Of a stretch of DNA of 64,000 nucleotides, positions 8,733 through 18,791 are shown piece by piece. How positions within the stretch are numbered: position 1 is the first letter of the stretch; each line of letters begins with the position of its first letter. The translations under genes and the position numbers were made by a program. The notes under the pieces were generated by a model, which saw nothing but the letters and a program-made list of their open reading frames with translations, did no database searches and had not been told where the DNA came from. The DNA lies in assembly GCF_003387615.1 (NCBI RefSeq), contig NZ_QUNS01000003.1:62001-126000 (forward strand), given 5' to 3'. This stretch comes from Tenacibaculum gallaicum. Its GTDB lineage: Bacteria > Bacteroidota > Bacteroidia > Flavobacteriales > Flavobacteriaceae.

Positions 8733-10268
8733 TTAATTCATATCCCACCATAACTTAGTATTCATTTCATCTGGCCCTTGTTGCTGTATTGCAGCTGTAA
8801 TATTTTCTTTATTTAATGTCTTTTCTGTTGAAGAATACGGTAACCTATTTGGCACATTACCGTTATTTGGTTGAGAAACCCAATAATTAGTGTTATCTGT
8901 AATTTGTGGTATTAAATTTGTTCTTCTTACCAAACTCCAACTTTCGTAACCATTTGTTAACGAAGCTAACCAACGTTGGTTATATACTTGTGTTAACTGC
9001 TCTTCGTTACTTCCTGATAATGTTGCTATAGGTTCACTTGCAATAAAGGTTCCTAATTCAGCTCCCCAAAAACGTATGCTAGATGAAATTCCTGCTTGAT
9101 AAGATGCATTTGCATTTCCTGCATAACCTAACAAAGCTGCTTCTGCTTGCAAAAAGTTAGACTCTGCTGCTGTTAAAACCATTACGTTTACTTGATCTTT
9201 TAAATCACTCAATCCTTTGCCTATAATTTTTTCGCTAGGTTTTGCCATGTCCTCCCATTCTGGAGCTGTACGTATATTCACAAAGCTACCTTTATATCCA
9301 CCATTTTCTGCTTCTGTAAGAATTTCTCCTAATCTTGGATCATTATTATCTCTTAATAAGCTTACATAGCGTTCAGTTGGCACCCATTTAGAACCTAAAC
9401 CGGCAAACCCCCAATAAACATCTTCAAAACCTCCATCTAAATTTGCATTAATTAAAGGTTCTTTCGACCTTTCAAGAGTAGCTTCATTAGTATCGTCTAT
9501 TAATGGGTTTGCTAAACAGTCATTAATTACCGCATTAATAAAGTTCGATTCTCCGTCTGCAATAAATGCTTCTCTGCTTCGCAAGGCCATTCTCAAACGT
9601 AATGTGTTCGCTAAAACTTTCCATTTTTGTGGATCTCCTTGATAAATAAAATCTCCTTTTGCGCCATTAATAGTTTCTGTAGAAGCTCCAATAATATTCA
9701 TCTGTTCTTTCAAGTCTTCTATTATAAACTTATAGATTTCTTTTTGTGTTTCATATTTTGGACTTAATACTTCTATTTGAGGAACTATTATTTCTTTGTG
9801 AGGTACGTTTCCAAAAATATCTGTCATTTTTTGAGTAAACATAGACATCATTATTCTTGTGATGACCATACCTTGTATATCGTTAAGGTCTTGATACTCT
9901 ATTAATAGAGCTCTTAGATTAATGCTACTTTTTTTATATGGTTGATCAAAAACACCATTTGTCCAACCTTGATCATTTTTATAACTATCAACACCAGCCC
10001 ACCAAGTACCTTGAACATTTGTTGTAAATTGGTGTGAAAATTGAGAAGTATACAGTAAGTTCCCTCTCCATGATACAAACCTAGGTTCTGCAAATGTAAA
10101 ATACTGAACTCCTCCTAAAAGATTTTCTGCTCTTGCATTGGTTGGTAAATTCGGGTTTCTGTTTATTTCTTCAAAATCACTTGTACAAGAAAAGGTTGAA
10201 GCTATTACAATTAGTATTAAAGCAATATTGGCAATTTTAATACTATTTTTTTTATTTCTATTATTCAT
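8733..10268 (-). CDS. SusD/RagB-family nutrient-binding outer membrane lipoprotein
   Basis: The surface-exposed lid of a SusCD pair that binds glycan before import. The N-terminus has a lipoprotein signal with lipobox ending STFSC (Cys28), followed by an acidic TSDFEEIN start typical of surface-exposed lipoproteins. Length 511 is usual. Helical TPR-like SusD regions and the late segment FLQAEAALLGYAG, a recurring SusD motif, support the call. It is 19 bp downstream of susC in the same operon. The sequence resembles the SusD-like branch with NRNPN near the N-terminus rather than starch SusD. Substrate is inferred from the neighbouring GH20, kinase and NagB genes to be GlcNAc oligosaccharides. 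Confidence 0.93.
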   Translation of the reverse strand: MNNRNKKNSIKIANIALILIVIASTFSCTSDFEEINRNPNLPTNARAENLLGGVQYFTFAEPRFVSWRGNLLYTSQFSHQFTTNVQGTWWAGVDSYKNDQGWTNGVFDQPYKKSSINLRALLIEYQDLNDIQGMVITRIMMSMFTQKMTDIFGNVPHKEIIVPQIEVLSPKYETQKEIYKFIIEDLKEQMNIIGASTETINGAKGDFIYQGDPQKWKVLANTLRLRMALRSREAFIADGESNFINAVINDCLANPLIDDTNEATLERSKEPLINANLDGGFEDVYWGFAGLGSKWVPTERYVSLLRDNNDPRLGEILTEAENGGYKGSFVNIRTAPEWEDMAKPSEKIIGKGLSDLKDQVNVMVLTAAESNFLQAEAALLGYAGNANASYQAGISSSIRFWGAELGTFIASEPIATLSGSNEEQLTQVYNQRWLASLTNGYESWSLVRRTNLIPQITDNTNYWVSQPNNGNVPNRLPYSSTEKTLNKENITAAIQQQGPDEMNTKLWWDMN

Positions 10269-10287
10269 AATATTATAGTATGTTTTT

Positions 10288-13200
10288 TTAAAAGGATACT
10301 GCTAATTTTAACCCATGGCTTGAAGTAGAAGGCATATCAAAAAACTCAATTCCTTGAATCGCCGTATTAAACCCTACTTCTGGATCAAAGTTTCTTGTGT
10401 TCTTATGAAGTATTGCTAAATTTCTTCCTACATAACTTATTGATGCCTTTGAAATTGAAAATTTCTTTAAAAACTTGGGAGACAAATTATAAGTAAGTGA
10501 CAACTGTCTTAATTTCACAAAACTTGCATCAGAAATCCAGTTTTCTGAAATATTTCCTAATCTATTATAATAAGTTTGTGGGTCTACTCCTCTAGCAACT
10601 ATATCTGACGGTAAAGCTCCTCCTTCAATAGTTAATCCTTCAGGCACAAGAATTCCTTGACCTCCTTCATAAAAAGCTCTTCCTTTTAATGTTATTTCAT
10701 CTGTTCCTTGTACTCCTGCTAATCGATCTGTAAAAGAGAAAACATCTCCGCCTGAACGTATATCTATTAAGAAATCTAATTCAAAATTTTCATAGGTAAA
10801 TGTATTAGTGATCCCCATTAAAAAATCTGGAGTTACGTTTCCTATTACTCCTTCTTCTCCTACTATTGGCAGTCCATCAGTATCATAAATTTTATTCCCA
10901 TCACTATCTCTTTTAAATGTAGATCCTACTAAGTTACCATATAAACTACCTTCTGTTGCTACAAGTTGTATAACGTCGTTAAACTGACGGGCTAGTATCG
11001 TTGAAGGAAGACCATCAACGAGTTTTTCTATTCTGTTTTCGTTTTTTGTAAAATTAATGGCTGTATTCCACGAAAATTTTTCACTCTTTATAGGTGTACC
11101 TGTCAAAGCTATTTCTAAACCGCTATTTCTAATTAACCCTGCGTTTATCAACTTACTTTGCGCTCCTGAAGTTGCTGGTAATGATATTTGTAATATTTGA
11201 TTTTTAGTTTCTTTATTGTAATAAGTAAAATCTATTCCTAATCTATTTTCAAAAAAGCTAGCATCTAAACCTATTTCATATTCAGTAGATAATTCTGCTT
11301 TTAAATTTGAGTTAGGTATGATGTATCCTGGTGAAGCTCCTTCTTCAGCATCACCTGCTGGTAATTGGGAGTTACCTAAATATAATAGTGATAATCCGTT
11401 ATAAGGCTTTGAAGTAACTGTAAAAACAGAGCTTAATAAATGAGGTAATGTAGCATTACCTGTTTTTGCTGCACTTGCCCTTAACTTTAATCTATTTATT
11501 TTTTCTGTTTTAATATTAAATATTTCACCTAACAAAAAGCTAGTTCCTATTGATGGGTAAAAGAATGAAGCATTTTCCTCTGGTAAAGTAGAACTCCAAT
11601 CATTTCTAGCTGTAAGTTCTATAAATGCATAATTGTTATAACCTAATTGAACGCTTCCAAATAATGATTGAGACTTTGTTCTATTTAAAAATGTAGAAAC
11701 ACTCTTATAAGTAAAATTATTTATTGAAAATAAATCTTCATCTAATAAATCATTTGCTTCTGTTCTATTTGTTTTTGAATTAGTTTCAACAGTATTGAAA
11801 CCAAAAGTTGCGTCTAGTGACAGTTTATCTGTTATATTACCGTTATAAAACAGCATTAAATCTAGGTTGTTTAAAACCGTTTGATTTGTTATTTCTTCTA
11901 GTCCACCTGTTGGCGCAATATCAAAAGCTCCTATAGGTTGATAAATTGATGCTGTATAATTACTTTGATCTCTCGAATATCTTGCAGTGGCTGATAAGTT
12001 TTCTGTTATCTGATATGTTGCATTTAGCAACCCTGTAAACCTATTTTTATCATCTTCATTTATTTTAGTGTTTACTGCATAATAAGGGTTCATTGTAAAA
12101 GCTCCACCTCCGTAATTATTTGGTCTTCCGTCTGACTTTATATAGTTTTCAGAAAGTATTTGATTAGATATATTACGAGGTTTTAAAATTAGTCCTCTCA
12201 CTGTATTAGCTTGTCCATCTGTAATATCTGGTCTATTCGTAGCTGTATTGTTTATATATGAAATTTTAGCTTGTACTTTTAATTTATTAGTTATATTGGT
12301 AAAAGTATTTAATAAAACACTATTTCTTTCAAAGTCACTACCTTTCAATACTGGAGCGTTAGTTAAGTTAGTATAAGATAACCTATAGTTAGATGCTTTA
12401 TTCCCTCCTGATGCACTTATTGAATTTATAAAAGTTGAACCCGTTCTATAAAAATCTTTAAAACTATTTGGATTTGCTTTATAAACATCGGTTCCTATTC
12501 CATCAAACCTCATCCTTTGAGAACCATCTAATTTTGGTCCCCAGCTTCCCGATCTAGTAATATCATATTCTAACGAATTTGTAGCTGCATTATATGTTCC
12601 TTGCCCATAACTATTTTGTAATCTAGGAGCTACTAAAACATTATCAAGCGTTGTGCTAGAACTAAAATCAATCTTTACTTTTCCTTCTTTACCTCCTTTT
12701 GTTGTTACTACAATAACTCCACTTGCTCCTCTATATCCATAAAGAGCCGTTGCATTTCCTCCTTTTAGTACATTTATACTTTGAACATCTTCTGGGTTAA
12801 TATCTGCTAAAGCGTTACCATAATCAAGTCCACCAGTAAAGCTTCCTTGTCCTAAACCTGTATTATCTACGATAACTCCATCTATTACAATAAGTGGATT
12901 ATTTGATACTAAGGAAGAAACCCCTCTAATATTTATGGATGCGGAACCAGCTACTCCTGAACCGTTTTGATTTATTTGAACCCCAGTAACCTTTCCTGAT
13001 AAAGCATTTGTTATATTGGTTGTTTTAACTTTGTTTAGGTCCTTACTTTTTATAGTTTGTAAAGAATAACCTAGCTTTTTCGATTCTTTTTTAATACCTA
13101 ATGCTGTTACAACAACTTCTTCTAACAGATTCGATTCTTCTAAGGCTACATTTATTGTATTAGTTTCTACTACAACTTCTAACTTTTTCATTCCAACAAA

Positions 13201-13425
13201 AGAAAAAACTAAAACATTTCCTTTTGATGCTTTTATAGTATACTTACCATTAAAATCAGCTTCGGTTCCCTTTGTTGTTCCTTTAACAATTACATTTACT
13301 CCTGGTAAAGGCAAACCGTCAGTCGCAGATGTTACCTTACCTGTTATTACTTTTTCTTGTGCGATAATAGTTATACTAAACAACATAAAACCCCACAAGA
13401 ACAGTAGTATTTTATTTTTTTTCAT
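10288..13425 (-). CDS. SusC/RagA-family TonB-dependent outer membrane transporter
   Basis: A 1045-residue TonB-dependent porin that imports oligosaccharides with its SusD partner. After a signal peptide ending near IIAQ comes a carboxypeptidase-regulatory-like domain (GKVTSATDGLPLPGVNV, about 27-105), a TonB box region near EVVVTALGIKKE, and the plug with NIRGVSSLVSNNPLIVIDG, the SusC signature. The rest is beta-barrel ending in the aromatic strand HGLKLAVSF. It is the first gene of the utilisation operon and is transcribed divergently from the LytS-type kinase, the likely place for control. No extra signalling (STN) domain is seen, so regulation by an anti-sigma factor is unlikely. Confidence 0.95.
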   Translation of the reverse strand: MKKNKILLFLWGFMLFSITIIAQEKVITGKVTSATDGLPLPGVNVIVKGTTKGTEADFNGKYTIKASKGNVLVFSFVGMKKLEVVVETNTINVALEESNLLEEVVVTALGIKKESKKLGYSLQTIKSKDLNKVKTTNITNALSGKVTGVQINQNGSGVAGSASINIRGVSSLVSNNPLIVIDGVIVDNTGLGQGSFTGGLDYGNALADINPEDVQSINVLKGGNATALYGYRGASGVIVVTTKGGKEGKVKIDFSSSTTLDNVLVAPRLQNSYGQGTYNAATNSLEYDITRSGSWGPKLDGSQRMRFDGIGTDVYKANPNSFKDFYRTGSTFINSISASGGNKASNYRLSYTNLTNAPVLKGSDFERNSVLLNTFTNITNKLKVQAKISYINNTATNRPDITDGQANTVRGLILKPRNISNQILSENYIKSDGRPNNYGGGAFTMNPYYAVNTKINEDDKNRFTGLLNATYQITENLSATARYSRDQSNYTASIYQPIGAFDIAPTGGLEEITNQTVLNNLDLMLFYNGNITDKLSLDATFGFNTVETNSKTNRTEANDLLDEDLFSINNFTYKSVSTFLNRTKSQSLFGSVQLGYNNYAFIELTARNDWSSTLPEENASFFYPSIGTSFLLGEIFNIKTEKINRLKLRASAAKTGNATLPHLLSSVFTVTSKPYNGLSLLYLGNSQLPAGDAEEGASPGYIIPNSNLKAELSTEYEIGLDASFFENRLGIDFTYYNKETKNQILQISLPATSGAQSKLINAGLIRNSGLEIALTGTPIKSEKFSWNTAINFTKNENRIEKLVDGLPSTILARQFNDVIQLVATEGSLYGNLVGSTFKRDSDGNKIYDTDGLPIVGEEGVIGNVTPDFLMGITNTFTYENFELDFLIDIRSGGDVFSFTDRLAGVQGTDEITLKGRAFYEGGQGILVPEGLTIEGGALPSDIVARGVDPQTYYNRLGNISENWISDASFVKLRQLSLTYNLSPKFLKKFSISKASISYVGRNLAILHKNTRNFDPEVGFNTAIQGIEFFDMPSTSSHGLKLAVSF

Positions 13426-13605
13426 ATGAATGGTTAATTAAAAAAAATTTAAGTTAAATGTATGTTTAATTCTTTTTCTGGAAAAAATAATATACCAACA
13501 ACACAAAAAAAACAACAAACGACACTTTTTTTTAAACTTTTGCATTTTTTTTAACAAAAATTATTTGATATAACTTAAAATAGCTACTTTCATGATTTTT
13601 ATAAA

Positions 13606-14658
13606 ATGAAATCATTTGCTTCTTTAAAAAATAATAAAACCATACCAAGAAAATATCATGTTATTTTTTGGGTTAGTTATTTTTGCTTTAATGTAATTAG
13701 ATGGGGAAGCTATTTTGGAGATTATTGGTATTCTCTTAAATCAAATTTAATTGAATTCCCTCTACATATTATTCTTGTTTACACAAGCATATACTTCCTT
13801 GTTCCTAATTTTTTAGCCAAAAAAAAATATAAGTTTTATATTTTTTTATTAATCGCTTCACTAGGCTTTTTATATATAATTCGAACAGGTTTAAATTATT
13901 TATTAGTTACAAAAAACATCTGGCCAGAATCTGACGGCCACCAGCAAGCTTTCACATTTAATCATATTATCGCTGTTACCTTAGGTGAGCTTTATGTACT
14001 TGCTTTGGCTACTGCTATTAAATTTACAATAGACTGGGTTTATCAAAAGAAAAGGATTGCTACTTTACAAAAAGAACAATTAAAAAGTGAGCTCAATTTT
14101 TTAAAAACACAAATACAACCCCACTTTTTCTTTAATACATTAAATAATTTATACGCACTTACATTAGAGCAATCTGAACAAGCACCAGAGGTAGTTTTGA
14201 AATTATCTAATATAATGCAGTATGTTATTTATGATGCAACAAAACCGAAAGTAAAACTACTTAACGAAATACAACACATTCAAAACTATATCGACTTAGA
14301 AAGGTTAAGGTGTCATGAAAATGCAATAATAAATATTGAAATTGGTGGAGAAATAGATAATGTAAAAATACCTCCACTGATTTTTTTATCATTTATTGAA
14401 AACAGTTTTAAACATGGAAATAAAAATAGTCCCAACTTTTATATATACATTAGTATCGAAAAACAACCTGAAAACCGATTACTGTTTTCAATAAAAAACT
14501 CTTATGAAAAAGATAGCTTGTTTAAGAATAGTGAAAAAAGTGGTATTGGAAATATAAATACTAAAAGAAGATTAAACTTACTTTACAAAAACAGCTACGA
14601 CTTATCTTTTTTAAAAAATGAAAATAATTACTGTGTAACCCTAAATATACCATTATAA
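13606..14658 (+). CDS. LytS/YehU-family sensor histidine kinase
   Basis: Residues about 15-145 hold four predicted membrane helices. The His_kinase domain follows, with FLKTQIQPHFFFNTLNNLY placing the phosphoacceptor His at residue 173. The ATP-binding part includes FIENSFKHGNKN (N box) and SGIGNINTKRRL (G box). The protein has 350 residues and lacks an extracytoplasmic sensor domain, so it probably senses through the membrane segments. It is divergent from susC and 2 bp upstream of the LytTR regulator. In other bacteria LytS/LytTR systems often respond to metabolites such as pyruvate or to nutrient uptake; here the position suggests control of the SusCD locus or the symporter. Confidence 0.9.
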   Translation: MKSFASLKNNKTIPRKYHVIFWVSYFCFNVIRWGSYFGDYWYSLKSNLIEFPLHIILVYTSIYFLVPNFLAKKKYKFYIFLLIASLGFLYIIRTGLNYLLVTKNIWPESDGHQQAFTFNHIIAVTLGELYVLALATAIKFTIDWVYQKKRIATLQKEQLKSELNFLKTQIQPHFFFNTLNNLYALTLEQSEQAPEVVLKLSNIMQYVIYDATKPKVKLLNEIQHIQNYIDLERLRCHENAIINIEIGGEIDNVKIPPLIFLSFIENSFKHGNKNSPNFYIYISIEKQPENRLLFSIKNSYEKDSLFKNSEKSGIGNINTKRRLNLLYKNSYDLSFLKNENNYCVTLNIPL

Positions 14659-14660
14659 AA

Positions 14661-15371
14661 GTGAAAATTAATACTATTATAATTGATGATGAGCCTTTTG
14701 CTATTAAAGTTATTCAAAAACATTTAGAGAAATTTAAAAATTTTAACGTTGTTAGTACTTTTAACAACCCCATAGATGCTATTGAAGTTATTGAAAATGA
14801 AAATATAGATGTCATTTTTTTAGACATTAATATGCCTAAAATGAATGGTATAGAGTTTATAAAAAATATAACATTAAAATCTCATGTAGTAATAACTACC
14901 GCATATAGAGAGTTTGCGATAGATGCATACGAACTTGATGCTCTCGATTACTTAGTTAAACCAATTCCTTTTAATCGTTTTTTAAAAACAGTTAATAAAC
15001 TTACTCAACGTATTTCTAATATTAACTATAATAGTTCGCAAAAAAACGATGCTTATATCTTTCTAAAAGTCGATAAAAAGCTCGTTAAGATTAAATATAA
15101 AGACATTCTATACATAGAAAGCTTAAAAGACTACATAAAAGTTAGTACTACCACCGATAATCATATTGTGCATAAATCCCTAACCAGTATTTCAGAAGAG
15201 TTACCTAACGACCTCTTTCTAAGAATACACCGCTCATACACAATTTCAATAGATAAAATAAATTATGTAGAAGGAAACTCTTTAACAATAAATAAGAAAC
15301 GAATTCCTATAGGGCGTAAATACCTCTCAAACACAAAACAGGTTATTTTAAATGCAAATAACAATAATTAA
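14661..15371 (+). CDS. LytTR-family response regulator
   Basis: Partner of the upstream kinase. The receiver domain occupies residues 1-120 with the acidic pocket IIIDDEP and the phosphoacceptor Asp55 in FLDINMP. A LytTR DNA-binding domain fills about 130-236, seen in KIKYKDILYIESLKDYIKV, FLRIHRSYTISIDKI and IPIGRKY. Only 2 bp separate it from the kinase stop, and the best start is the GTG at 14661, which gives MKINTIIIDDEP with no loss of the first strand. The two genes are evidently cotranscribed. Its targets are probably the divergent susC promoter or the symporter 95 bp downstream, by position only. Confidence 0.92.
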   Translation: MKINTIIIDDEPFAIKVIQKHLEKFKNFNVVSTFNNPIDAIEVIENENIDVIFLDINMPKMNGIEFIKNITLKSHVVITTAYREFAIDAYELDALDYLVKPIPFNRFLKTVNKLTQRISNINYNSSQKNDAYIFLKVDKKLVKIKYKDILYIESLKDYIKVSTTTDNHIVHKSLTSISEELPNDLFLRIHRSYTISIDKINYVEGNSLTINKKRIPIGRKYLSNTKQVILNANNNN

Positions 15372-15466
15372 TAGTTTTATGCTGTTTAACAACCTAACGA
15401 TGTATTTAGTAGATTTTTTTTATGTGACTAACAAAATTTAATTAAGTTTAAGCCAAAAATAAATTC

Positions 15467-17197
15467 ATGGTTAATTTAAGTAGTTTAGATTTTATAATTA
15501 TAGTTGCCTTCTTTATTATATCCTTATTCATCGGAATTTGGGCTTCAAAATCAGCAGGTAAGAATAGTTCTGAATTCTTTTTATCAGGAAGAAACATGCC
15601 TTGGTGGTTATTAGGTGTTTCTATGGTAGCAACTACTTTTGCCGCAGATACTCCTGGATTAGTAACTGAATTAGTTAGAAAAAATGGTGTTTCAGGAAAC
15701 TGGGTTTGGTGGGCACTGCTGCTTACAGGGATGTTAACCGTATTTTTTTATGCTAAATTGTGGAGAAAATCAGGAATTACAACAGATTTAGAATTTTATG
15801 AATTGCGGTACTCTGGTAAAATGGCTAGCTTTTTAAGAGGTTTTAGAGCTATTTATTTAGGAGTTATTTTCAATGTAATTACCATGGCTGGTGTATGTTT
15901 AGCAGGTGCCAAAATTGCCAATATTTTATTAGGAATTTCTCAAGGAGAAATGCTGTTATACTCATCTATAATTGTAGTTATTTATTCTTCTTTAGGAGGG
16001 TTAAAAGGTGTATTACTTACTGATTTTATTCAGTTTTTAATTGCTATGGTTGGTTCAGTTTGGGCAACTATATATATTATAAATTTGCCTGAAATCAACG
16101 GACTTTCAAATTTATTAACACACCCCAACGTGAGTGATAAACTAGCAATGCTTCCTGATTTTTCGGATAAAGAGGCTCTTATTACCTTGTTTATAATCCC
16201 TTTTGCTGTACAATGGTGGAGTACTTGGTATCCAGGTGCCGAACCCGGTGGTGGTGGTTATATTGCACAACGAATGTTGGCTGCTAAAGACGAAAAAAAT
16301 GCAACGTGGGCTACTTTATTTTTTAATTTCGCTCATTACGCTTTACGTCCTTGGCCATGGATTATTGTAGGACTTGCTTCATTAATTATCTTTCCGAGTT
16401 TAGATAGTATGAATCAAGCTTTTCCTAGTTTAACAGCAGAAATGCAAGGTCATGATGTTGGTTATGCAGCAATGATGACCTATTTACCTGCTGGCTTATT
16501 AGGAATTGTATTAACATCGTTAATAGCTGCTTTTATGAGTACGATTTCTACCCAACTGAATTGGGGAAGCTCATATATAGTAAATGATTTTTATAGTAGG
16601 TTTATCAATAAAAAAGCTTCTGAAAAACAAAAAGTTGTAGTTGGTAGAATATCAACTGTATTGCTAATGCTTTGTGCTGCGTTATTTTCTTTCTATTTAC
16701 AATCGGCTAAAAGTGTTTTCGATTTATTGCTACAAATTGGTGCTGGTACAGGGCTATTGTTTATTTTACGTTGGTTTTGGAGTAGAATAAACCCATACAG
16801 TGAAATTGCTGCTATGGCTATTTCTTTTATTATTGCTGTATTCTTTTTTATCAACAAAAAAATAGAAACCCCAATCATAGAAATTGCTGGATATTGGCAG
16901 TTAATCATTGGTGTTTTTGTCACAACTATTGGATGGGTTATTGTAACTCTTTTAACACAACCTACAGATGCTAAAACATTAGAAAACTTTGACAATCTTA
17001 TTTTTAAAGGAGAAGATAAATTTAAAAATGTTGGGTTTAAAATTGTTGGATTTGTAACTGGAATAATTGGTGTGTACAGTTTCTTATTCGCCACAGGAAA
17101 CTGGATTTATGGTGAAATGACTCTTGCAATTACACTTTCGGTAATTACTCTAATTTGTATTTTAATTCTAAAAAAGATTTGGAAGTTTGTTTCCTAA
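15467..17197 (+). CDS. Sodium:solute symporter (SSS family)
   Basis: A 576-residue inner membrane transporter with about 13-14 hydrophobic helices. Typical SSS features are the first helix ending in ASKSAGKNSSEFFLSGR, WWLLGVSMVATTFAADTP in helix 2, and the unwound helix region. PGAEPGGGGYIAQRMLAA is a well-kept core segment. It imports a small organic solute with Na+. The gene sits between the LytS/LytTR pair and a convergent TPR gene, and SSS members in Bacteroidota amino-sugar loci often carry GlcNAc or other monosaccharides over the inner membrane. That would supply the kinase of this locus, but the substrate is not shown by sequence. Confidence 0.85.
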   Translation: MVNLSSLDFIIIVAFFIISLFIGIWASKSAGKNSSEFFLSGRNMPWWLLGVSMVATTFAADTPGLVTELVRKNGVSGNWVWWALLLTGMLTVFFYAKLWRKSGITTDLEFYELRYSGKMASFLRGFRAIYLGVIFNVITMAGVCLAGAKIANILLGISQGEMLLYSSIIVVIYSSLGGLKGVLLTDFIQFLIAMVGSVWATIYIINLPEINGLSNLLTHPNVSDKLAMLPDFSDKEALITLFIIPFAVQWWSTWYPGAEPGGGGYIAQRMLAAKDEKNATWATLFFNFAHYALRPWPWIIVGLASLIIFPSLDSMNQAFPSLTAEMQGHDVGYAAMMTYLPAGLLGIVLTSLIAAFMSTISTQLNWGSSYIVNDFYSRFINKKASEKQKVVVGRISTVLLMLCAALFSFYLQSAKSVFDLLLQIGAGTGLLFILRWFWSRINPYSEIAAMAISFIIAVFFFINKKIETPIIEIAGYWQLIIGVFVTTIGWVIVTLLTQPTDAKTLENFDNLIFKGEDKFKNVGFKIVGFVTGIIGVYSFLFATGNWIYGEMTLAITLSVITLICILILKKIWKFVS

Positions 17198-17227
17198 TAC
17201 ACTAGTTAATATAATACTCTAAAGTAT

Positions 17228-18598
17228 TTATTGTACCGCTTTATCGTAATTAGAAATGATTTTTTGTATGCTGTCTTTTTCAAAAACAGAAGGATACAAC
17301 TCTTTTATGATTGTATGATATTCAAAATCAATTTCTAAAGCATTTTTTAGGTGTATTATACTATACTCTTCTTTACCAAGAATCATAAACAACCCACAAA
17401 GCCTATACTCTATTTCTGCAAACTCTTTATATGTCTTTTTTGCTTGAATTAATACCTTAAGAGCTTCGTTAAACTCTCCTAAAAACAATAAAATATCAGC
17501 CAACGCTACATATATTTCAATTTCTTTATCACCTAACGACAAACAAGTTCTAAAAGCTTTAACTGATTCTTCGTAAAAATTAAGCTTCAAATTGATATCT
17601 CCATAACGTCTCCAATACAAAACGTTTGCTTCATCTATATGAATAGCTTTGTTTATATAATACAATGCCTTTTGATAGTTCTCTTGATTATAGCAAGCAT
17701 TCGTTAGTAAAATCCAACCTCTATCTAAAAGAGGATCTTCGTGCACTGCTTTTTTATAAAAATGTATAGCTGTTTGTGTGTTATTTAGCTTTTCATAACA
17801 CTCTCCTATTCTTATGTAAGCATAGGCTGTTGGATCGTCTAATTCTAGTGTTACTAAATAATTTTCTATAGCTTCTTCATAACGATTTAGTTCTTCTAAA
17901 GCTTTTGCTTTTTCCAAATAACCTCCAATAAAACTGTCATCAATTAATACTGCATAGTCAAAAGCTGTTAATGCTTCTTTGTACATACCTAACTCAAAAT
18001 ATTGCTTTCCTAATTGATGCCATGCTACTTCGCAGTAAGGATTCTTATCTAAATAAGCATTTAAAAATTTAATAGCGTCTTTATGACTACCTTCCATATC
18101 AAAGCAATACACAATATTGTATAACGATGAATAATCTTCATAATCTACCTCTATACATTTAGCAAAATTTAAGCGAGCATTTTCAAAATCATCAAGATAT
18201 AAATACTCCATACCTATCATTGACCAAACATCAGATGGATCTTCTATATACTGTAAAGATTCTTTTAAAATTGCAATTGCTTCAGTATGCTTCTTCTTTT
18301 TGGATAGAATAATTGCTTTTTGGATAAAAACCTCGTCGTTATGAGGTTCTACAGCTTCAATATTAGATAACATCTTAATTGCTTCATGCAATTGGTCTTC
18401 AAAAATTAAAATTTCTACTTTCATTAATTTTAATTGAATTGAAGATGGATGCTGCTCCAAACCTAGCTGTACAGCTTTTTTTGCCAACGACTGTTTACCT
18501 ATATTTAAATAATGCTCTATAATTGTTTCAAATTCTACAGCATCAAAAAAATATACCTCATTGGTTTTCAACATGGATTCAAATTTTGATATTGACAT
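17228..18598 (-). CDS. Tetratricopeptide repeat protein
   Basis: The 456 residues are made almost wholly of TPR units, for example at VWSMIGMEYLYLDDFENARL, AYIRIGECYEKLNNTQTAI and VLYWRRYGDINLKLNFYEE. About eleven to twelve repeats cover residues 15-440. There is no signal peptide and no enzyme domain, so this is probably a cytosolic protein-interaction scaffold. It is convergent with the symporter and divergent from the DUF2853 gene. Such TPR proteins are common in flavobacteria, and no partner can be named from context. Confidence 0.85.
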   Translation of the reverse strand: MSISKFESMLKTNEVYFFDAVEFETIIEHYLNIGKQSLAKKAVQLGLEQHPSSIQLKLMKVEILIFEDQLHEAIKMLSNIEAVEPHNDEVFIQKAIILSKKKKHTEAIAILKESLQYIEDPSDVWSMIGMEYLYLDDFENARLNFAKCIEVDYEDYSSLYNIVYCFDMEGSHKDAIKFLNAYLDKNPYCEVAWHQLGKQYFELGMYKEALTAFDYAVLIDDSFIGGYLEKAKALEELNRYEEAIENYLVTLELDDPTAYAYIRIGECYEKLNNTQTAIHFYKKAVHEDPLLDRGWILLTNACYNQENYQKALYYINKAIHIDEANVLYWRRYGDINLKLNFYEESVKAFRTCLSLGDKEIEIYVALADILLFLGEFNEALKVLIQAKKTYKEFAEIEYRLCGLFMILGKEEYSIIHLKNALEIDFEYHTIIKELYPSVFEKDSIQKIISNYDKAVQ

Positions 18599-18721
18599 AG
18601 GCTACAGATTTGAATTTATATAAAATTACTACAAGAACAGCACCTATTTACCTATCTGTTTATTTCTTTTCAACAATTTAATTAACAATATTGTCTCTCT
18701 TTCTTATTAACACTAAGTTGT

Positions 18722-18751
18722 TTGAAAGAATTAATTATTTTTCTATATTTG
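18722..18751 (+). promoter_or_regulatory. Bacteroidete-type promoter for the DUF2853 gene
   Basis: TTG (18722-18724) and TATATTTG (18744-18751) are separated by 19 nt, an exact match to the Bacteroidota vegetative consensus TTG-N19-TAnnTTTG. The start codon lies 40 bp downstream. Confidence 0.8.
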
Positions 18752-18791
18752 AAAGAACTAAAAATTAATATCTAATTTTAAACAAAAAATC

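Noticed and set aside
17198-17227. Terminator between symporter and TPR gene
   Set aside because: Only a short, weak inverted repeat (ATACT/AGTAT) is present, with no T run.
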